DNA of 64,000 nt, from positions 8,990,001 through 9,054,000 of the forward strand of contig BTRK01000004.1 in NCBI GenBank assembly GCA_036245805.1, written 5' to 3'. This DNA is from Pristionchus mayeri. Taxonomy: Eukaryota > Nematoda > Chromadorea > Rhabditida > Neodiplogasteridae. This document shows, piece by piece, positions 11,901 to 22,492 of this stretch. The first letter of the stretch is position 1. Each line of letters starts with the position of its first letter. The position numbers and the translations under genes were made by a program. The notes under the pieces were generated by a model. It did no database searches and was not told the origin of the DNA. It saw nothing but the letters and a program-made list of their open reading frames with translations.

Positions 11901-13361
11901 GGAATGCATATCAGCCTGAAACACATATTATGTGAGGTGATTGACTTACTATTTCAGTTTGGTGTTGGTTGAATATTTCCCCTGCAAAATTCGCCTTCTA
12001 AAATATAGATCCTCAAATTTGAATGACGAAAACTACCCTATTTGGTAAAATTAGTGCTCGCAGCCGACATAAATGGTAGGCCTATTGGGCTTATCTGAAC
12101 AAGCAACCCTTCTTCTATTATCACTTCACAAGAAATATTTCAGAAGTCTCTAGTTGTTTTTAGGCTATGATAAATTTGGAACATATTTTTATCACATTTT
12201 CACTCAAAATAAAATTCGTGAAATTTTCTGGTTTTCTATAGGGGCTTCACTAGGGGTAACTACATGGCTATGGTGCGCATGTATGTACCTAACATATGTT
12301 ATGAGGTTAGACAGAGGTTAGTATATGTACTCCAGAGAAACGAAATCTGTGTAGCTACGCACGCGACAAGACTTTCGCAACAACCTAATAATTGGGCGTA
12401 CTAATGGACAGGGGAACATGGGCAATATCTGAATCCATTACAAACTGGGAAAATAGTTGCAGTACCTCCAAGCAAAAGAGAGGAATATTTCCAGAGCTGA
12501 ATATCAGTTTATTTGTTGCAGAAATGCTCACCTGGTTGAGCGACTCGGCATGGGCATCAACGTGCATAAGACGAAGGTGAGCAAGGAGACTGTCACCGCC
12601 GCACTCAGGAGACTCGTAGAGGACAAGAGGTGAGTGAATCGAATTGATTTATTTAAAATGTAAACTTTTAGTAATACTATGCAGAAATTTGCAATATGCA
12701 GATAACAATGCTCTTAACAAATGTGCGAACTGTATTAATTTCAGTCTGAAGGCGAACGCTCAGCGTCTCAAATCGATGATCGCCACTAAACCAGTGAATG
12801 CCGAGACTCTCCTCGTAAGATGGACCGAGTTCCTCGCACAGCACAAGTGAGTATTGTTTGACAACCAGCCATAAATGAAACAACGTTCCTAGATTTGAAC
12901 TCCCTAGTCATACATTACTCAAAGCTTGACCCAGCTATGTTCTTTCCAGGAAGCTGGACAACCTGGTTCCGTACGGCACCGAGCTCTCCTTCTTCGTCTA
13001 CCACTCCCTTGACGTCATCTGCTTCCTCGCCGTTGTCGTCTTCACTGTACTCGCCCTCATCTTCGTCGCCATTCGATCGCTCCTCAGGTGTGGAGAGCTT
13101 CTTGTTAAAAACAATGCATGTATCCGTCTTCAACACAATTTTTCGAGGGGAATACCACATTATATTATTCTCCAAGTTCTCTCGCAATTCAACCTGTGCA
13201 GAGAGTGGAAAGAAAAATGTGAAGATATGATTCTACTTTTGAACTGTAGTCGATTCATGTGTAAATTGTTAACGTATAAATCAATTTCTTTTCTCAGATG
13301 CTGCGGCCTTTGCAAGAGGTGTCAGAAGAGCACAGTCGACGACAAGAAGAAGAAACAGTAG
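5924..13361 (+). CDS. UDP-glucuronosyltransferase (UGT), 17 exons
   Basis: Transfers a sugar from a UDP-sugar to small lipophilic compounds; a membrane enzyme of the ER with a lumenal catalytic part. Exons: 5924-6003, 6086-6148, 6343-6460, 6549-6669, 6848-6994, 7268-7375, 7476-7568, 10193-10283, 10398-10491, 10588-10707, 10862-10947, 11093-11235, 11340-11451, 12522-12629, 12745-12846, 12950-13087, 13298-13361. All phases agree, giving 595 residues. Seen: signal peptide MRAYLVLLGVVLLAAAAAA; acceptor-binding N-half; UGT signature HPKTLGLISHGGYNS...GVPIVATGLFGDQPRNA; TM helix VICFLAVVVFTVLALIFVA; tail DDKKKKQ resembling an ER-retention dilysine motif. Odd: about 50 residues rich in Ala, Pro, Lys lie between signal peptide and YKIAIFAPYMANSQ, making it longer than the usual 520-530, and the SH of the catalytic histidine motif reads SQ. 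Introns 7569-10192 and 11452-12521 carry transposons. Confidence 0.93.
8188..8573. repeat. Tandem repeat, three 128-bp units
   Basis: Three consecutive copies of a 128-bp unit containing GATACCGTAACCCGATCTAC, GTACTGTAAGCACACC and GGCCGGAATACCGTAATCC, differing at a few positions. The words TACCGTA and TACAGTA alternate about every 15-30 bp. Similar words recur at 7800-8000, 9900-9990, 21,750-22,260 and 48,110-48,540. Confidence 0.85.
8694..8766 (+). other. tRNA-like sequence (pseudo-tRNA or SINE head)
   Basis: GAGTGGTTAACGCGCTAGAC resembles a tRNA D-arm/A box and GGGTTCGAGTCC a T-arm/B box. The 5' acceptor strand does not pair with the 3' side, so a functional tRNA is unlikely. A second weak tRNA-like stretch (GTGGGTCGATCC) ends near 8940. 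Confidence 0.4.
9301..9319. repeat. CT dinucleotide microsatellite
   Basis: About nine uninterrupted CT units inside the UGT-intron transposon. Confidence 0.8.
11481..12388. mobile_element. mariner-type remnant (GGTTGTTGCGAAAG) in a UGT intron
   Basis: Terminal repeats TCAGGTTGTTGCGAAAGT and ACTTTCGCAACAACCTAA, each next to TA (11,479-80 and 12,389-90), as expected for Tc1/mariner insertion. About 908 bp with no open transposase frame. A second copy of similar length lies at 24,450-25,347. It occupies UGT intron 13, just before the exon encoding NAHLVERLGMGI. Confidence 0.8.
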
Positions 13362-13905
13362 AGGATACCTCATTATCTGAATAACATCGTCGTCTACTTA
13401 GAAAGATTCTAACATTGACATTCCCATTCTCTAGTAAGAGAAGCCGGCCCAGCACCATGATTATTTCTCGAAAGAAAGTGCGCTGATTGCATTTGTATTA
13501 TATTCAGCTCAGCCAACAACGGGTTTTAGATGTGCATTTATTGACGAAAAATGTGGTCGATTGTGATAAATGAATTACTAAAAATGGGTCATGCGCAAAC
13601 CTTGTTTTTTTCTGATATCGCTTGCATGAACTCGTCAAATCTTTCGACCATGCCCTTGTCGTTTCGAATTCCTCTAATAGGGGAATCATGTGCCCTTATC
13701 AGACGAGCTGAGTTCGCTCCACCATAATTGCCTTTGCTCATTTGCTGGTAGCAGGAGCCATATGATCATTCATATGAGGGCAAGCGGCGATGGAGCATAG
13801 TTCATCTGTAGCAAATACGTTCATGCTGAAGTCAGGTACACAAAAGTGGGAAACAAGATTGCGCTCATCGGTCGGCGACGTCACAGCGAGCATCGACTCA
13901 TGCGG
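13362..13905. other. 3' flank of the UGT gene, no gene seen
   Basis: Starts with the UGT 3' UTR. No exon with splice sites or family motif was found on either strand; open frames are short. Confidence 0.5.
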
Positions 13906-14069
13906 CACTTCTTGGATAATTGGACCACCCCCCCCCCTTCCTACTCTACCCCACTCATTTCTAGGTATCTCTCCTTGATTTTCGGCCACACAACCCCTAT
14001 GCGATGGGGCGGGAATGAGGAATAATTGGGCGGGGGGGGGGGGGGGTTGGGCCAATTATCCAAGAAGTG
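13906..14069. repeat. Palindromic element with poly-C and poly-G tracts
   Basis: CACTTCTTGGATAATTGG at the left is complemented by CCAATTATCCAAGAAGTG at the right; next to the ends are runs of about ten C and fourteen G. A foldback of about 164 bp. Run lengths may be unreliable. Confidence 0.7.
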
Positions 14070-14097
14070 ATACTCATGCTCATGTGCCATTATATTA

Positions 14098-14930
14098 GGG
14101 TGTCCCATAAGTTCTCGGACTTTTTTTTCAATCCATCTACTACATTAGCCATTGGAGTTAGGACATAAAATACTTGCGCATAGTTAGTGGCAGAGGGTGT
14201 ATTGTTACATAATGCCATTATCCGATGCATGCATAGCATAGTGATGATGCAATGTTTGCAAATGCTCATTTTTTGAGCACTTCGTTTTGCTTTTTTGCAA
14301 CCTGTCCGCGAGATTCTAGGGAGAGCCAGATGTGTGTGGTGTAATCAATATCTTGCTGTGTATATACTAATATATTAACGTCGGTTGTACTGCCATTCCA
14401 GTAGTAGGCAAATGGAAAAAATCGAAAATCAAGTTTACACTTTTAGGGCTAGTTGTATATTTTCGAACATATTTTAGACCTTCGCTAACCTTTTGTATCA
14501 AAAACAACTTTAAAAGTGATGATCATGTTTTCTAAACCTCTTGAGGTTGTTTTTAGAACGTAGCCAGGCAATGCCTTTGAAGACCCTTTGCAAAAAAACT
14601 TTTTTCATATCGATGAAGCAAAGCAAATCCAGATATCAGGAATGCGCCTAAAATTATTGAATGCATGTGTGTATTAATTAAAGACTGTAATTGCATTTCA
14701 ACTTACATCCATTAGCAAAATAATTCAAAAAAAATCATTTTTTTACATTTTGCTAGATTTTGTTCAAATATATGTAGCATTCTCCAAAAGAACCAGCTAT
14801 GCTGGTCTAATGATTTATATTGGAAGTAGTATCACACACTTTCAAATAGTCTATGGTAGAATGTTGTTAGATTAGATATCTAACTTAGAAAGCAAAATGT
14901 TCATAATGTCCGGAAACTTATGGGACACCC
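14098..14930. mobile_element. mariner-type remnant (GGGTGTCCCATAAGTT)
   Basis: GGGTGTCCCATAAGTT at the left and AACTTATGGGACACCC at the right, bounded by TA on both sides. About 833 bp, internally decayed; no transposase frame remains. Confidence 0.8.
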
Positions 14931-15113
14931 TAATAACTCCATACAAATTCAATTTATCTCATAAGTACATCGGAAAAACTAGCTGATGTGTAAAAGTCAC
15001 CATCTTGAATCATACACAGGCATGCAAAGAAAACATGATTTGAGAATTCAGAAGCCGAACATCTTGCGGTACAAGGCGCACCTGAAATATTCGAGATGTA
15101 TTTGGTGTTTTAG

Positions 15114-15470
15114 TTAGTGAACGAACTCGTCGATCAGGTAGTGATCCCTGAATCTTGCCTTCCTCTCTTCAGTCAACCCTGATACTATCGATTTCGTCGT
15201 CTCAGCTTCTCCTTCCTGTGTTACAGAAGAATTGTGGACACATCTACACATTTCACTAACCAAATACTTTCCGAGGGCTGTTCTCAAGGCCGCCTGTAAC
15301 TCTGCATCCTGCTCGGCTTCCAGTTTAGCCGACAGTACAGGGATGCACTTCTCTGCCCAATCGCATGGTTTCTAATGCTTCTTGTGAATGAGCAAACCTT
15401 CTTCAGGAGGGAGAGGAGCTGCGAGGATAACAGCGAGAGCGATCACGATGAGAAGGACACAACGGAGCAT
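15114..15470 (-). CDS. Small secreted protein, frame possibly broken
   Basis: Minus-strand segments 15470-15398 (signal peptide MLRCVLLIVIALAVILAAP), 15371-15261 (KPCDWAEKCIPVLSAKLEAE and onward) and 15215-15114 (EGEAETTKSIVSGLTEERKA to stop). The 45-bp intron between the last two has good splice sites and keeps phase. The gap between the first two is only 26 bp and joins phase 1 to phase 0, so as written the frame breaks: either an intron deletion made a pseudogene or bases are missing. A TATA box lies about 50 bp upstream. The product, about 95 residues, would be secreted. I do not recognise the family. Confidence 0.6.
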
Positions 15471-15518
15471 TATTATGATCGTCTATTTGCGGACACCGAG
15501 CGTGGCGCAAATCCATCC

Positions 15519-15525
15519 TTTTATA
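15519..15525 (-). promoter_or_regulatory. TATA box of the small secreted-protein gene
   Basis: Minus strand reads TATAAAAGG, 49 bp upstream of the ATG at 15,470. Confidence 0.5.
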
Positions 15526-16171
15526 CGGCCACATTATCCGGATTGATCCTTATATCGGGATGATGAGGCGTGGAGATAATCGTTGCACGAATGTGCGATC
15601 GTTCAACAATTTGTAGTTTCCTTGTTAGCAAAAGTAGTGACTGATATATGCTGCAGTGGCTCGATCATCGTGCTTGAGTAACAGCACATGGTTATATCCT
15701 CTCATTCCCTCAAACCCGCTGAGACAAGAATCATGCATTTCACTTTGAAAGCTCATCTCGAATGTGTGAATGAGGTCTGTCATTTTTCAATGTAGTACCG
15801 TCATCTAATTGCATCTTCGTTTCGTGAAGGGCAAGAATAGTCATTGACCGGAGCGAAAAGCGTGATCGGGTGGCAGATAATCTCCTCGTTACGAAAGTGT
15901 CGAGATCATAGGATAATCCCGGTTTGTCGATCTCTCTCCCGGTAACAACCAGTGATCGGTCATTTCATAATTCTCATCAAGTGATCGTTGCATAATTCTC
16001 ATCAAGTGATCGTTGATCACAGACGGCACAAGCGTTTCGGAACCGAGGCAGATCTGATTGCGAGAAGGTTGAGATCTGAAGCGGGGATTTAGAGGCCTTG
16101 GGATGGGGCAAGTTGCACCTCGTTAGGATGGGCCCAAGTGTATTTTGCAACAGTTTAGGCATCCTTGCAGC
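15526..16171. other. Intergenic region without recognisable gene
   Basis: No exon structure on either strand. A direct repeat of about 22 bp (CATAATTCTCATCAAGTGAT) occurs at about 15,965 and 15,990. Confidence 0.45.
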
Positions 16172-16405
16172 AGGAAAGGGCAAAGGTAAAGGTAGTCCCC
16201 TATCAGGATGTCCTGCGCGGAAGACACTGCTAAGCCAGTGTCTACGATACCGGATGGGGCGACTCTCTTCCTCGGACCGCGTGATCTAGTCAAAACTACC
16301 AATTTTCCATCCACAGTGGTAGTGCGATTGGGGGGGGGGCGGTGGCGGCGTCACGGCCGGAAATCGAACCCGAGTTGTATGGAATGGGAGTGCCTTTCAA
16401 TTATT
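16172..16405 (-). mobile_element. SINE-A copy, 5' truncated
   Basis: On the minus strand it carries a B box (GGGTTCGATTTCC), a body matching 56,965-57,234 and a tail of ACCTTT units (seen here as GGCAAAGGTAAAGGTAG). The A-box part of the head is missing. See the full copy at 56,965. Confidence 0.75.
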
Positions 16406-16912
16406 GTCCTTAAAACGCAACTCCACGAACCACGTAGCGACCGATGACGCTAGTTATGGAAAATTGTCCGATTTTTTACGAATGTCATTGCGAAAAATTT
16501 GGGCAGTGCGGAAGCGACATCAACACAGTTCTTGAAATGCTACCCGTGATAGGGAAAAGGGTGGTAATCGGAGGGGCTATATTGGTGGCGGGAAGGAAGG
16601 CTGAGATACACTCGTACCCATTTGACTACAGAGTGGGACCACATTTGTTCTCTCTCTCACTTTATTTCTCAGAAAGAGAAGCGGAGAGAAATAGAGAAAT
16701 AGGGAGAGACGTTTCTCTGCTCACGCAAACCCTCTCGCGTTTCGTCATTTTCACCCTCGCCTTCTTCGCAAATTTCCATTAGTTCCATAATGTGATCCTC
16801 ATCTTTGTCTCCCTCATTTTTTGCAAAAATTGCGATGGTACTCGCCGTGATTAAGGTATTCCTTACGATTATTACAGCTTTGAATGACCAGAAACACTTT
16901 TTTTTTCAAAGA

Positions 16913-17288
16913 ATGGTCCAAGTTCTTCAGTCATGGCTGCAGACTGCGTTCTCCTCCCGCTTTCTGCTCCTCACCAATACCCTGACGGGCACGGCAGTCA
17001 TGGCCACCGGTGATTTCCTTCATCAACACGCCCAGAATCTGAGGGAACGACGAGAGTTGACGACTGATTGGAGGAGGACGGGTGAGAACCATTAGGAACA
17101 TACTAGATAATGGCCATTTTTGAGCAAACATTTTGGATTATAGTGCGCACCAGGAGCTCGGCTCACGAAAGACATTGTCAAAAAATGTAAAGATGAGACT
17201 GGGGAAGAAACATAGTTTCAGCAAGAATCACAGCGTTCTCAGCAACATTCGCTCCGCTCGATCACTTCTACTTCAAGTGGCTAGATAA
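16913..17288 (+). pseudogene. Mpv17/PMP22-family protein, N-terminal half only
   Basis: Exon 16913-17081 begins MVQVLQSWLQTAFSSRFLLL and continues with a TM segment ending in ATGDFLHQH; exon 17222-17288 joins in phase and reads ARITAFSATFAPLDHFYFKW. This matches the first half of Mpv17/PMP22 proteins, small channels of mitochondrial or peroxisomal membranes, including the GD..Q motif and the P..H.Y...LD motif. The usual second half (W..WPP.Q..NF...P..YR) was not found anywhere downstream. A TA-flanked foldback begins at 17,309, 20 bp past the second donor. Either the gene is truncated or its remaining exons lie beyond the repeat block; I favour truncation. Confidence 0.65.
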
Positions 17289-17308
17289 GTATGCGTAAAA
17301 ATGTATTA

Positions 17309-19482
17309 TGAGAGGAATCGCGAGAGAATCGACCATTTGAGGGGGGTGGGCGGCACTAGGAAAAAAGTTTGTCCTATCTAGAAACAATTTTTGCCACAAG
17401 TACTTCAAATGATGCTCTTTCAAACTGCGTCGTCAGAATTTTGATATCTGTCGTCGTCTTCGAGATTCAGAAGGCCAAACTTGGTACTATTACTTTTCGA
17501 CAGTCAAATTGAGACCACTTAAATGGTCATAACTTCGTTCAAAATTAAGATAGCACGTCGTTCTTTGTTTAGAAAGAAAGCAGAGAACATTCACTACAAC
17601 TTTTCTGTTGAGGATATCAATCCTGGAGCTCATCCTGGTGCAGCGCCGTTGGGGGGGACCGAAAATGGCGTAACTTTGCAAATCGGAAAAACTTTCTGAG
17701 ATTTCTTTCTGAGATTTTTTGCTTAAGTTATAGTGCATATATATCCCTCGCTTTTCGCCAAAAATTAAGGAAATCGGAGTATAAACACAAAAAAGGGCTC
17801 ACTTTCGTACAACGCACTCAAAATGCCTTCCGGAAAAGAGTCCTTCCGTATCTTCAATTGGCCTGATTTGGGCTCAAAATCATTCAAAAACATCCAAAAC
17901 AACATTCTAAGTATCTACCCCCCATGTTATAGCTCTTCCATTAGTCATAAATGGCCACCTGACCGAAAATTTGAAATTCTGTATTTTGACCAATTTCAAC
18001 ATGTGGGATGGGCCCAAATGCACTAAATGGGTTTCAAATAATGTAAATACATCCCTCCAAACAGCTCAAAAAAGGGCTACTGAAAAGAGGAAATTTCACA
18101 TGAAGAATCCAAGGAAACACGCAAAACTATGACCGCGGCTAAAATAGGCATAGAGACTCGGCTTATGGATAGAAATGTAGAGCACGATGCGCTAAACATT
18201 TCATCTGTAGAAAGTGAGTCTCTATCGTTTCGTTGAAGCATGCTACAGAGAAGGGAAGTTCGTCAGGCAAGTATCCCCCGAGAGCGCGTGATCTAACCGT
18301 CTGACGCTCTCGCCGCCTGACCTCCCTCTCCCGGCTCTGTCTCAGTTTAGAGGTCCCAAAAAAATTTAGAGGTTCCAAATCAATTTAGAGGTTCCAAAAA
18401 ATAGCTCTTCAAATTAGAGGTTCCAAATCAATTTAGAGGTTCCAAAAATTTTCATCGTCAAATTAGAGGTTCCAAAGGGTGCTGAGGCACCGTTTCAATT
18501 TAGAGGTTCCATGTCAATTTAGAGGTTCGTCAAATTAGAGGTTCCAAATCAATTTAGAGGTTCCATTTCTGATGACATTTGAGGTCAATTCAATTTAGAG
18601 GTTCCAAAGGATGCAGAGGTATCATATCAATTTAGAGGTCCCATGCCAATTTTGAGGTTCGTCAAATTAGAGGTTCCAAGTCAATTTAAATGTTTCATGT
18701 CAGATGTTTTAAAGCGTGATCTTAAGAAGATTAATGTTAATGTTTATATTATTACTGTTCATACACGGACAATCGATACATTATATATTTATTATATATT
18801 TTACTGGCAAATCCATATGAATGAAAATAATTATCTCTTGGGTGTACGTTGAAAGGTCGTAGATTTTTCGGTGGAAATACAAAACGTGGGTGAGCATGGA
18901 GAACCGGACCTAGATAAAGGTGCGGAGGGGAGCCGGAGGGAGGTCCATAGGTCTCTAAATTGACAACCAACATTCAAGGTGAAATAATATCCAATTTGTT
19001 TAAAAATGCTTCAACGAAACGATAGAGACTCACTTTCGACAGATGAAATGTTTAGCGCATCGTGCTCTACATTTCTATCCATAAGCCGAGTCTCTATGCC
19101 TATTTTAGCCGCGGTCATAGTTTTGCGTGTTTCCTTGGATTCTTCATGTGAAATTTCCTCTTTTCAGTAGCCCTTTTTTTTGAGCTGTTTGGAGGGATGA
19201 TTTACATTATTTGAAACCCATTTAGTGCATTTGGGCCCATCCCACATGTTGAAATTGGTCAAAATACAGAATTTCAAATTTTCGGTCAGGTGGCCATTTA
19301 TGACTAATGGAAGAGCTATAACATGGGGGGTAGATACTTAGAATGTTGTTTTGGATGTTTTTGAATGATTTTGAGCCCAAATCAGGCCAATTGAAGATAC
19401 GGAAGGACTCTTTTCCGGAAGGCATTTTGAGTGCGTTGTACGAAAGTGAGCCCTTTTTTGTGTTTATACTCAGATTTCCTTA
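17309..19482. mobile_element. Foldback element (TGAGA...GCGAGAGAATCGAC family)
   Basis: Starts after TA with TGAGAGGAATCGCGAGAG. The left arm to about 18,260 is complemented by about 19,010-19,480, where it is cut off by another element at 19,483. The family is shared with 53,938-55,823. The open frame MPSGKESFRIFNWPDLGSKS appears in both arms in opposite directions (17,823 and 19,425), which is a property of the palindrome and not evidence for two genes. Confidence 0.75.
18348..18690. repeat. Minisatellite, unit about 18-20 bp
   Basis: More than a dozen imperfect copies of TCAATTTAGAGGTTCCAAA, some spaced by short unrelated stretches. It fills the loop of the foldback between its two arms. 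Confidence 0.85.
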
Positions 19483-20458
19483 TGAGGCCGTCCGCGATAG
19501 ATTCAACAACTCGTAGCGAGGCCTCGGAACAGCCCAAAAAGTGGAACCCATGAAAACATGGTTTCTGGGGTAGTTTTCGATGCTGAACATCGTGGTTCAC
19601 TTCATTTTGCATGAATCGTTCATTGAATGTCGGTCTGGTGCAATGTCACTTCTTTCCAAACTTGGTTTTTCGCTTGATTCCAGGTCAAAAAGTATGCTGG
19701 AAGCATGAACTTTCGCGTCCCCGAGCAGAATTTAACGGAGAATCGAACGTTGTGTTTGGTTACGAATGAATTTTTCTCGTTTATGAGATAATGTCACTTT
19801 TTGTTTCCATCATTTGAGCGAGTAGATACCGAAACAGATCGATGCGCCTTTTCATGCTGATTCGAATGGTATAAGCATGTGTGGGGTTCAAAGGTACCCC
19901 ACGGACGCTGTAACCATTTTTCCGCTTGTTGAGTGATTTTCACGGTGAAATCGAGTGATAATCGAGGAATGAGGGGGAGGAAAATGACTCGCCTCTCATT
20001 TTCGCCCCTCTCATTCCTCATTTGTGCAGTGAAATGCTCAATAAAAGCGGAAAAACGGTTTCAGCGACCGTGGGGTACCTCTGATCCCCACACATGCCTA
20101 TACCATTCGAATCAGCATGAAAAGGCGCATCGATCTGTTTCGGTCTCCACTCGCTCAAATGATGGAATCAAAATGTGGCATTATCTCATAAACGAGAAAA
20201 ATTCATTCTTAACCAAACACAAGGTTCGATTCTCCTTTAAATTCTGCTCGGGTAAGCGGAATTTCATGCTGAAAAAACAATTTTGGCCAGAAGTGACATG
20301 GCACCACACCGACATTCAATGAACGATTCACGCAAAATGAAGTGAACCACGATTTTCAGCATCGAAAACTACCCAGAAAACATGTTTTCATGGGTTCCAC
20401 TTTTTGGGCTATTCCGAGGCCTCGCTACGAGTTGTTGATTATATCGCGGACGGCCTCA
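19483..20458. mobile_element. Foldback element (TGAGGCCGTCCGCGATA family)
   Basis: Ends TGAGGCCGTCCGCGATA and TATCGCGGACGGCCTCA, each next to TA. The two arms of roughly 450 bp are nearly complementary with almost no spacer. No coding content. Confidence 0.85.
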
Positions 20459-20506
20459 TATAATTAAAATAGAGTATACATACTGAAAATGCATCAGCTG
20501 TTTAGT

Positions 20507-20772
20507 TTTTTTTTGCAGCCACTTCAAGCGATTTTACAGTCGTCATGAGACGATTACGCTTTGTGGTGTAGTGCGGTGAGGCCGAATACTGTTTGGACTA
20601 CGTATCCCTGCTGTCCAAGGTGCTTCTAGGGAACGATACATTTCGCGACCGGGGTCACTACCAATTAACCGACCCCGGGGGGATGGAGGGCTTGGTCTGC
20701 CTCGGCGGGGGATCGAACTCAGGTCCCTTGCATAGCGAGTGGCGCCTCACGCCACTGCGCCACCACGCCTTC
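20507..20772 (-). mobile_element. SINE-B (tRNA-derived), complete
   Basis: On the minus strand: GGCGTGGTGGCGCAGTGG (A box), GAGTTCGATCCC (B box), a body, then a poly-A tail (poly-T in plus). Flanked by identical 12-mers CAGCTGTTTAGT at 20,495-20,506 and 20,773-20,784, a clear retroposition duplication. A second copy lies at 22,598. Confidence 0.9.
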
Positions 20773-21089
20773 AGCTGTTTAGTATTTCATTTTTTGAGTT
20801 ACCTCAGTTTGACCATTGCCAATGAAAATTTTCACCCAATTTGGCGATATTGCACATTTTAATGATCGTGTTGTTTTCGTCATCCACTCAACTTGAGCCG
20901 GTCGCATGTCCTTTCGGTAACAGGCAGTGATCCACACAAATAAAGTTGGTACGTTGCGTTATCACACATCTTGCCTGTTATTAGGCGACTTATCCGACCC
21001 GGAACCATTTTTATTGTTTTTTTAGATTAAATAATTTCCTAATTAAGATGTCGTTCATTGTGAACACAATTTCGCATAATTTGTTTCTG

Positions 21090-21505
21090 CATCAGGTCGG
21101 AGATCGGCACCTCCTCCTTTCACGGCGATTATCTCATTTTTCGTGTAAGAAAATCGAAATTTGCCCTCTGAGTGACCCCCACTCATTTTTCGAGATCTAT
21201 CTATCCATGTAAACCATTTTTCATAAAAGTCAATTTTAACGGTGCTACATGCATTGTCGATTTTCTCGAAAATGTAGGAAAAGGTGCAGATCAAAATTTC
21301 ACAGCTCATGCAGCGCATCAAGAGCTATAAAATGAATGGCTTAAGCAAAAAATACGATCTCACCGATGCTACTTATGCACATTTTACTTTTCCGTATCAT
21401 TTGAACTTTATTTTCAACATAATAATTCACCCTCACACCGCTGAGAATGTGGTCAAGAATTATCGCTTTCTCTTAGTTTGTCTGTTGAAAATAAAGTTCA
21501 AATGA
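21090..21505. mobile_element. Foldback fragment related to the TCACGCC family
   Basis: Resembles the inner arm of 22,493-23,698 (GGAGATCGGCACCTCCTCC and following), and ends in an inner hairpin TTTGAACTTTATTTTCAACA with its complement. The outer termini are missing. Confidence 0.65.
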
Positions 21506-21507
21506 CC

Positions 21508-21660
21508 AAGCAGTAATGGTGCATCAGCCAATCGATGCACTCTGGTGGCAGTCGCACTTGCCTCGACCGTTCCCAGCTGGATATTGATGGTGAGTTGCTC
21601 CACGGACTGCGATGTTCGTTCATCACAAGACACTGTTCTTGTAATGCTAACAATTGACGT
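21508..21660 (+). pseudogene. Duplicated chemoreceptor exon fragment
   Basis: Almost identical to 34,547-34,680 plus 34,794-34,825: CCAAGCAGTAATGGTGCATC, the coding end of an Srd-like TM4 exon, the splice donor and part of the intron. In the 34-kb copy a MITE interrupts the intron; this copy lacks it. No other receptor exon is adjacent, and it is bounded by a foldback fragment on the left and a CATAGTTGCCC-type element on the right. Confidence 0.8.
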
Positions 21661-22384
21661 CATAGGTGTCCACGCCGGCGGCGAGGGGGGGGTACTGCGC
21701 AGGGCATGAGTAGGGGTTCATGGAAAAATCGATTTATAAGTCATGGTAGGTCAAGACTAAGTACCGTACCCAATCGATAGTACAGTACTCGCAGATACCG
21801 TATACCACTACCATAACCGGCGATTATCGCAAACTAACTTTATTTTTAAAAAGTCCTGGTACGGTGTCCAATCGATTCTACAGTAACCAAGTCGCTACCG
21901 TAACCCAGTTCCATGGGTCAGATCCAGTTCCTTGGGTCAAACATTTTTCTAAAAATTTCATACGGTTTTCTAAAAATCCTAAATCTATCATAACATGATT
22001 CTACAGTAATGATATACATGAAAAGATACGTTTAAGTAATTTTATGGTCGATTTTGGATTTTTAGAAAAATGTTTGACCCAAGGAACTGACCCAAGGAAC
22101 TGGGTTACTGTAGTTAGTTAGGTACTGTATAATCGATTGGGCACCGTACCAGGACTTTTTAAAAATAAAGTTAGTTTGCGATATTCGGAGGTTACGGTGG
22201 TGGTATACGGTATCTGATGGTACTGTATGATCGATTGGGTACGGTATCTAGTCTTGACCTACCGATCGATTTTTGACCATGAACCGGGGTTCATGGGTGC
22301 TAAGTGCTTGCCAGTTTTCATGACAAGCACTTAGCACCCATGAATAGGGGTTCATGGGGGTCGCCGGCGGCGTGGGCAACTATG
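21661..22384. mobile_element. CATAGTTGCCC-type element, 724 bp
   Basis: Right end GGCGTGGGCAACTATG; left end CATAGGTGTCCACGCC with small differences. The interior is a large imperfect palindrome with TACCGTA/TACAGTA words and two copies of CAGTTCCTTGGGTCA-like sequence per arm. No clear 8-bp duplication, unlike the other two copies. Confidence 0.7.
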
Positions 22385-22492
22385 CTTACAATTATTAACG
22401 GAGCATTGCATAATGCCGATCTCAAAACATGTGCACATGATCCAGCACCGCACGTAGCACTCAAGACTGAACATGCCCGGTCTTGAGAGATA

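Noticed and set aside
18348..18690. CRISPR-like array of short repeats
   Set aside because: Repeats are imperfect, irregularly spaced and lie in a transposon loop.
17823..19425. Identical 67-residue frames on opposite strands at 17,823 and 19,222-19,425
   Set aside because: They are the two arms of one palindrome; no splice or start context, and the protein-like look comes from a single repeated sequence.
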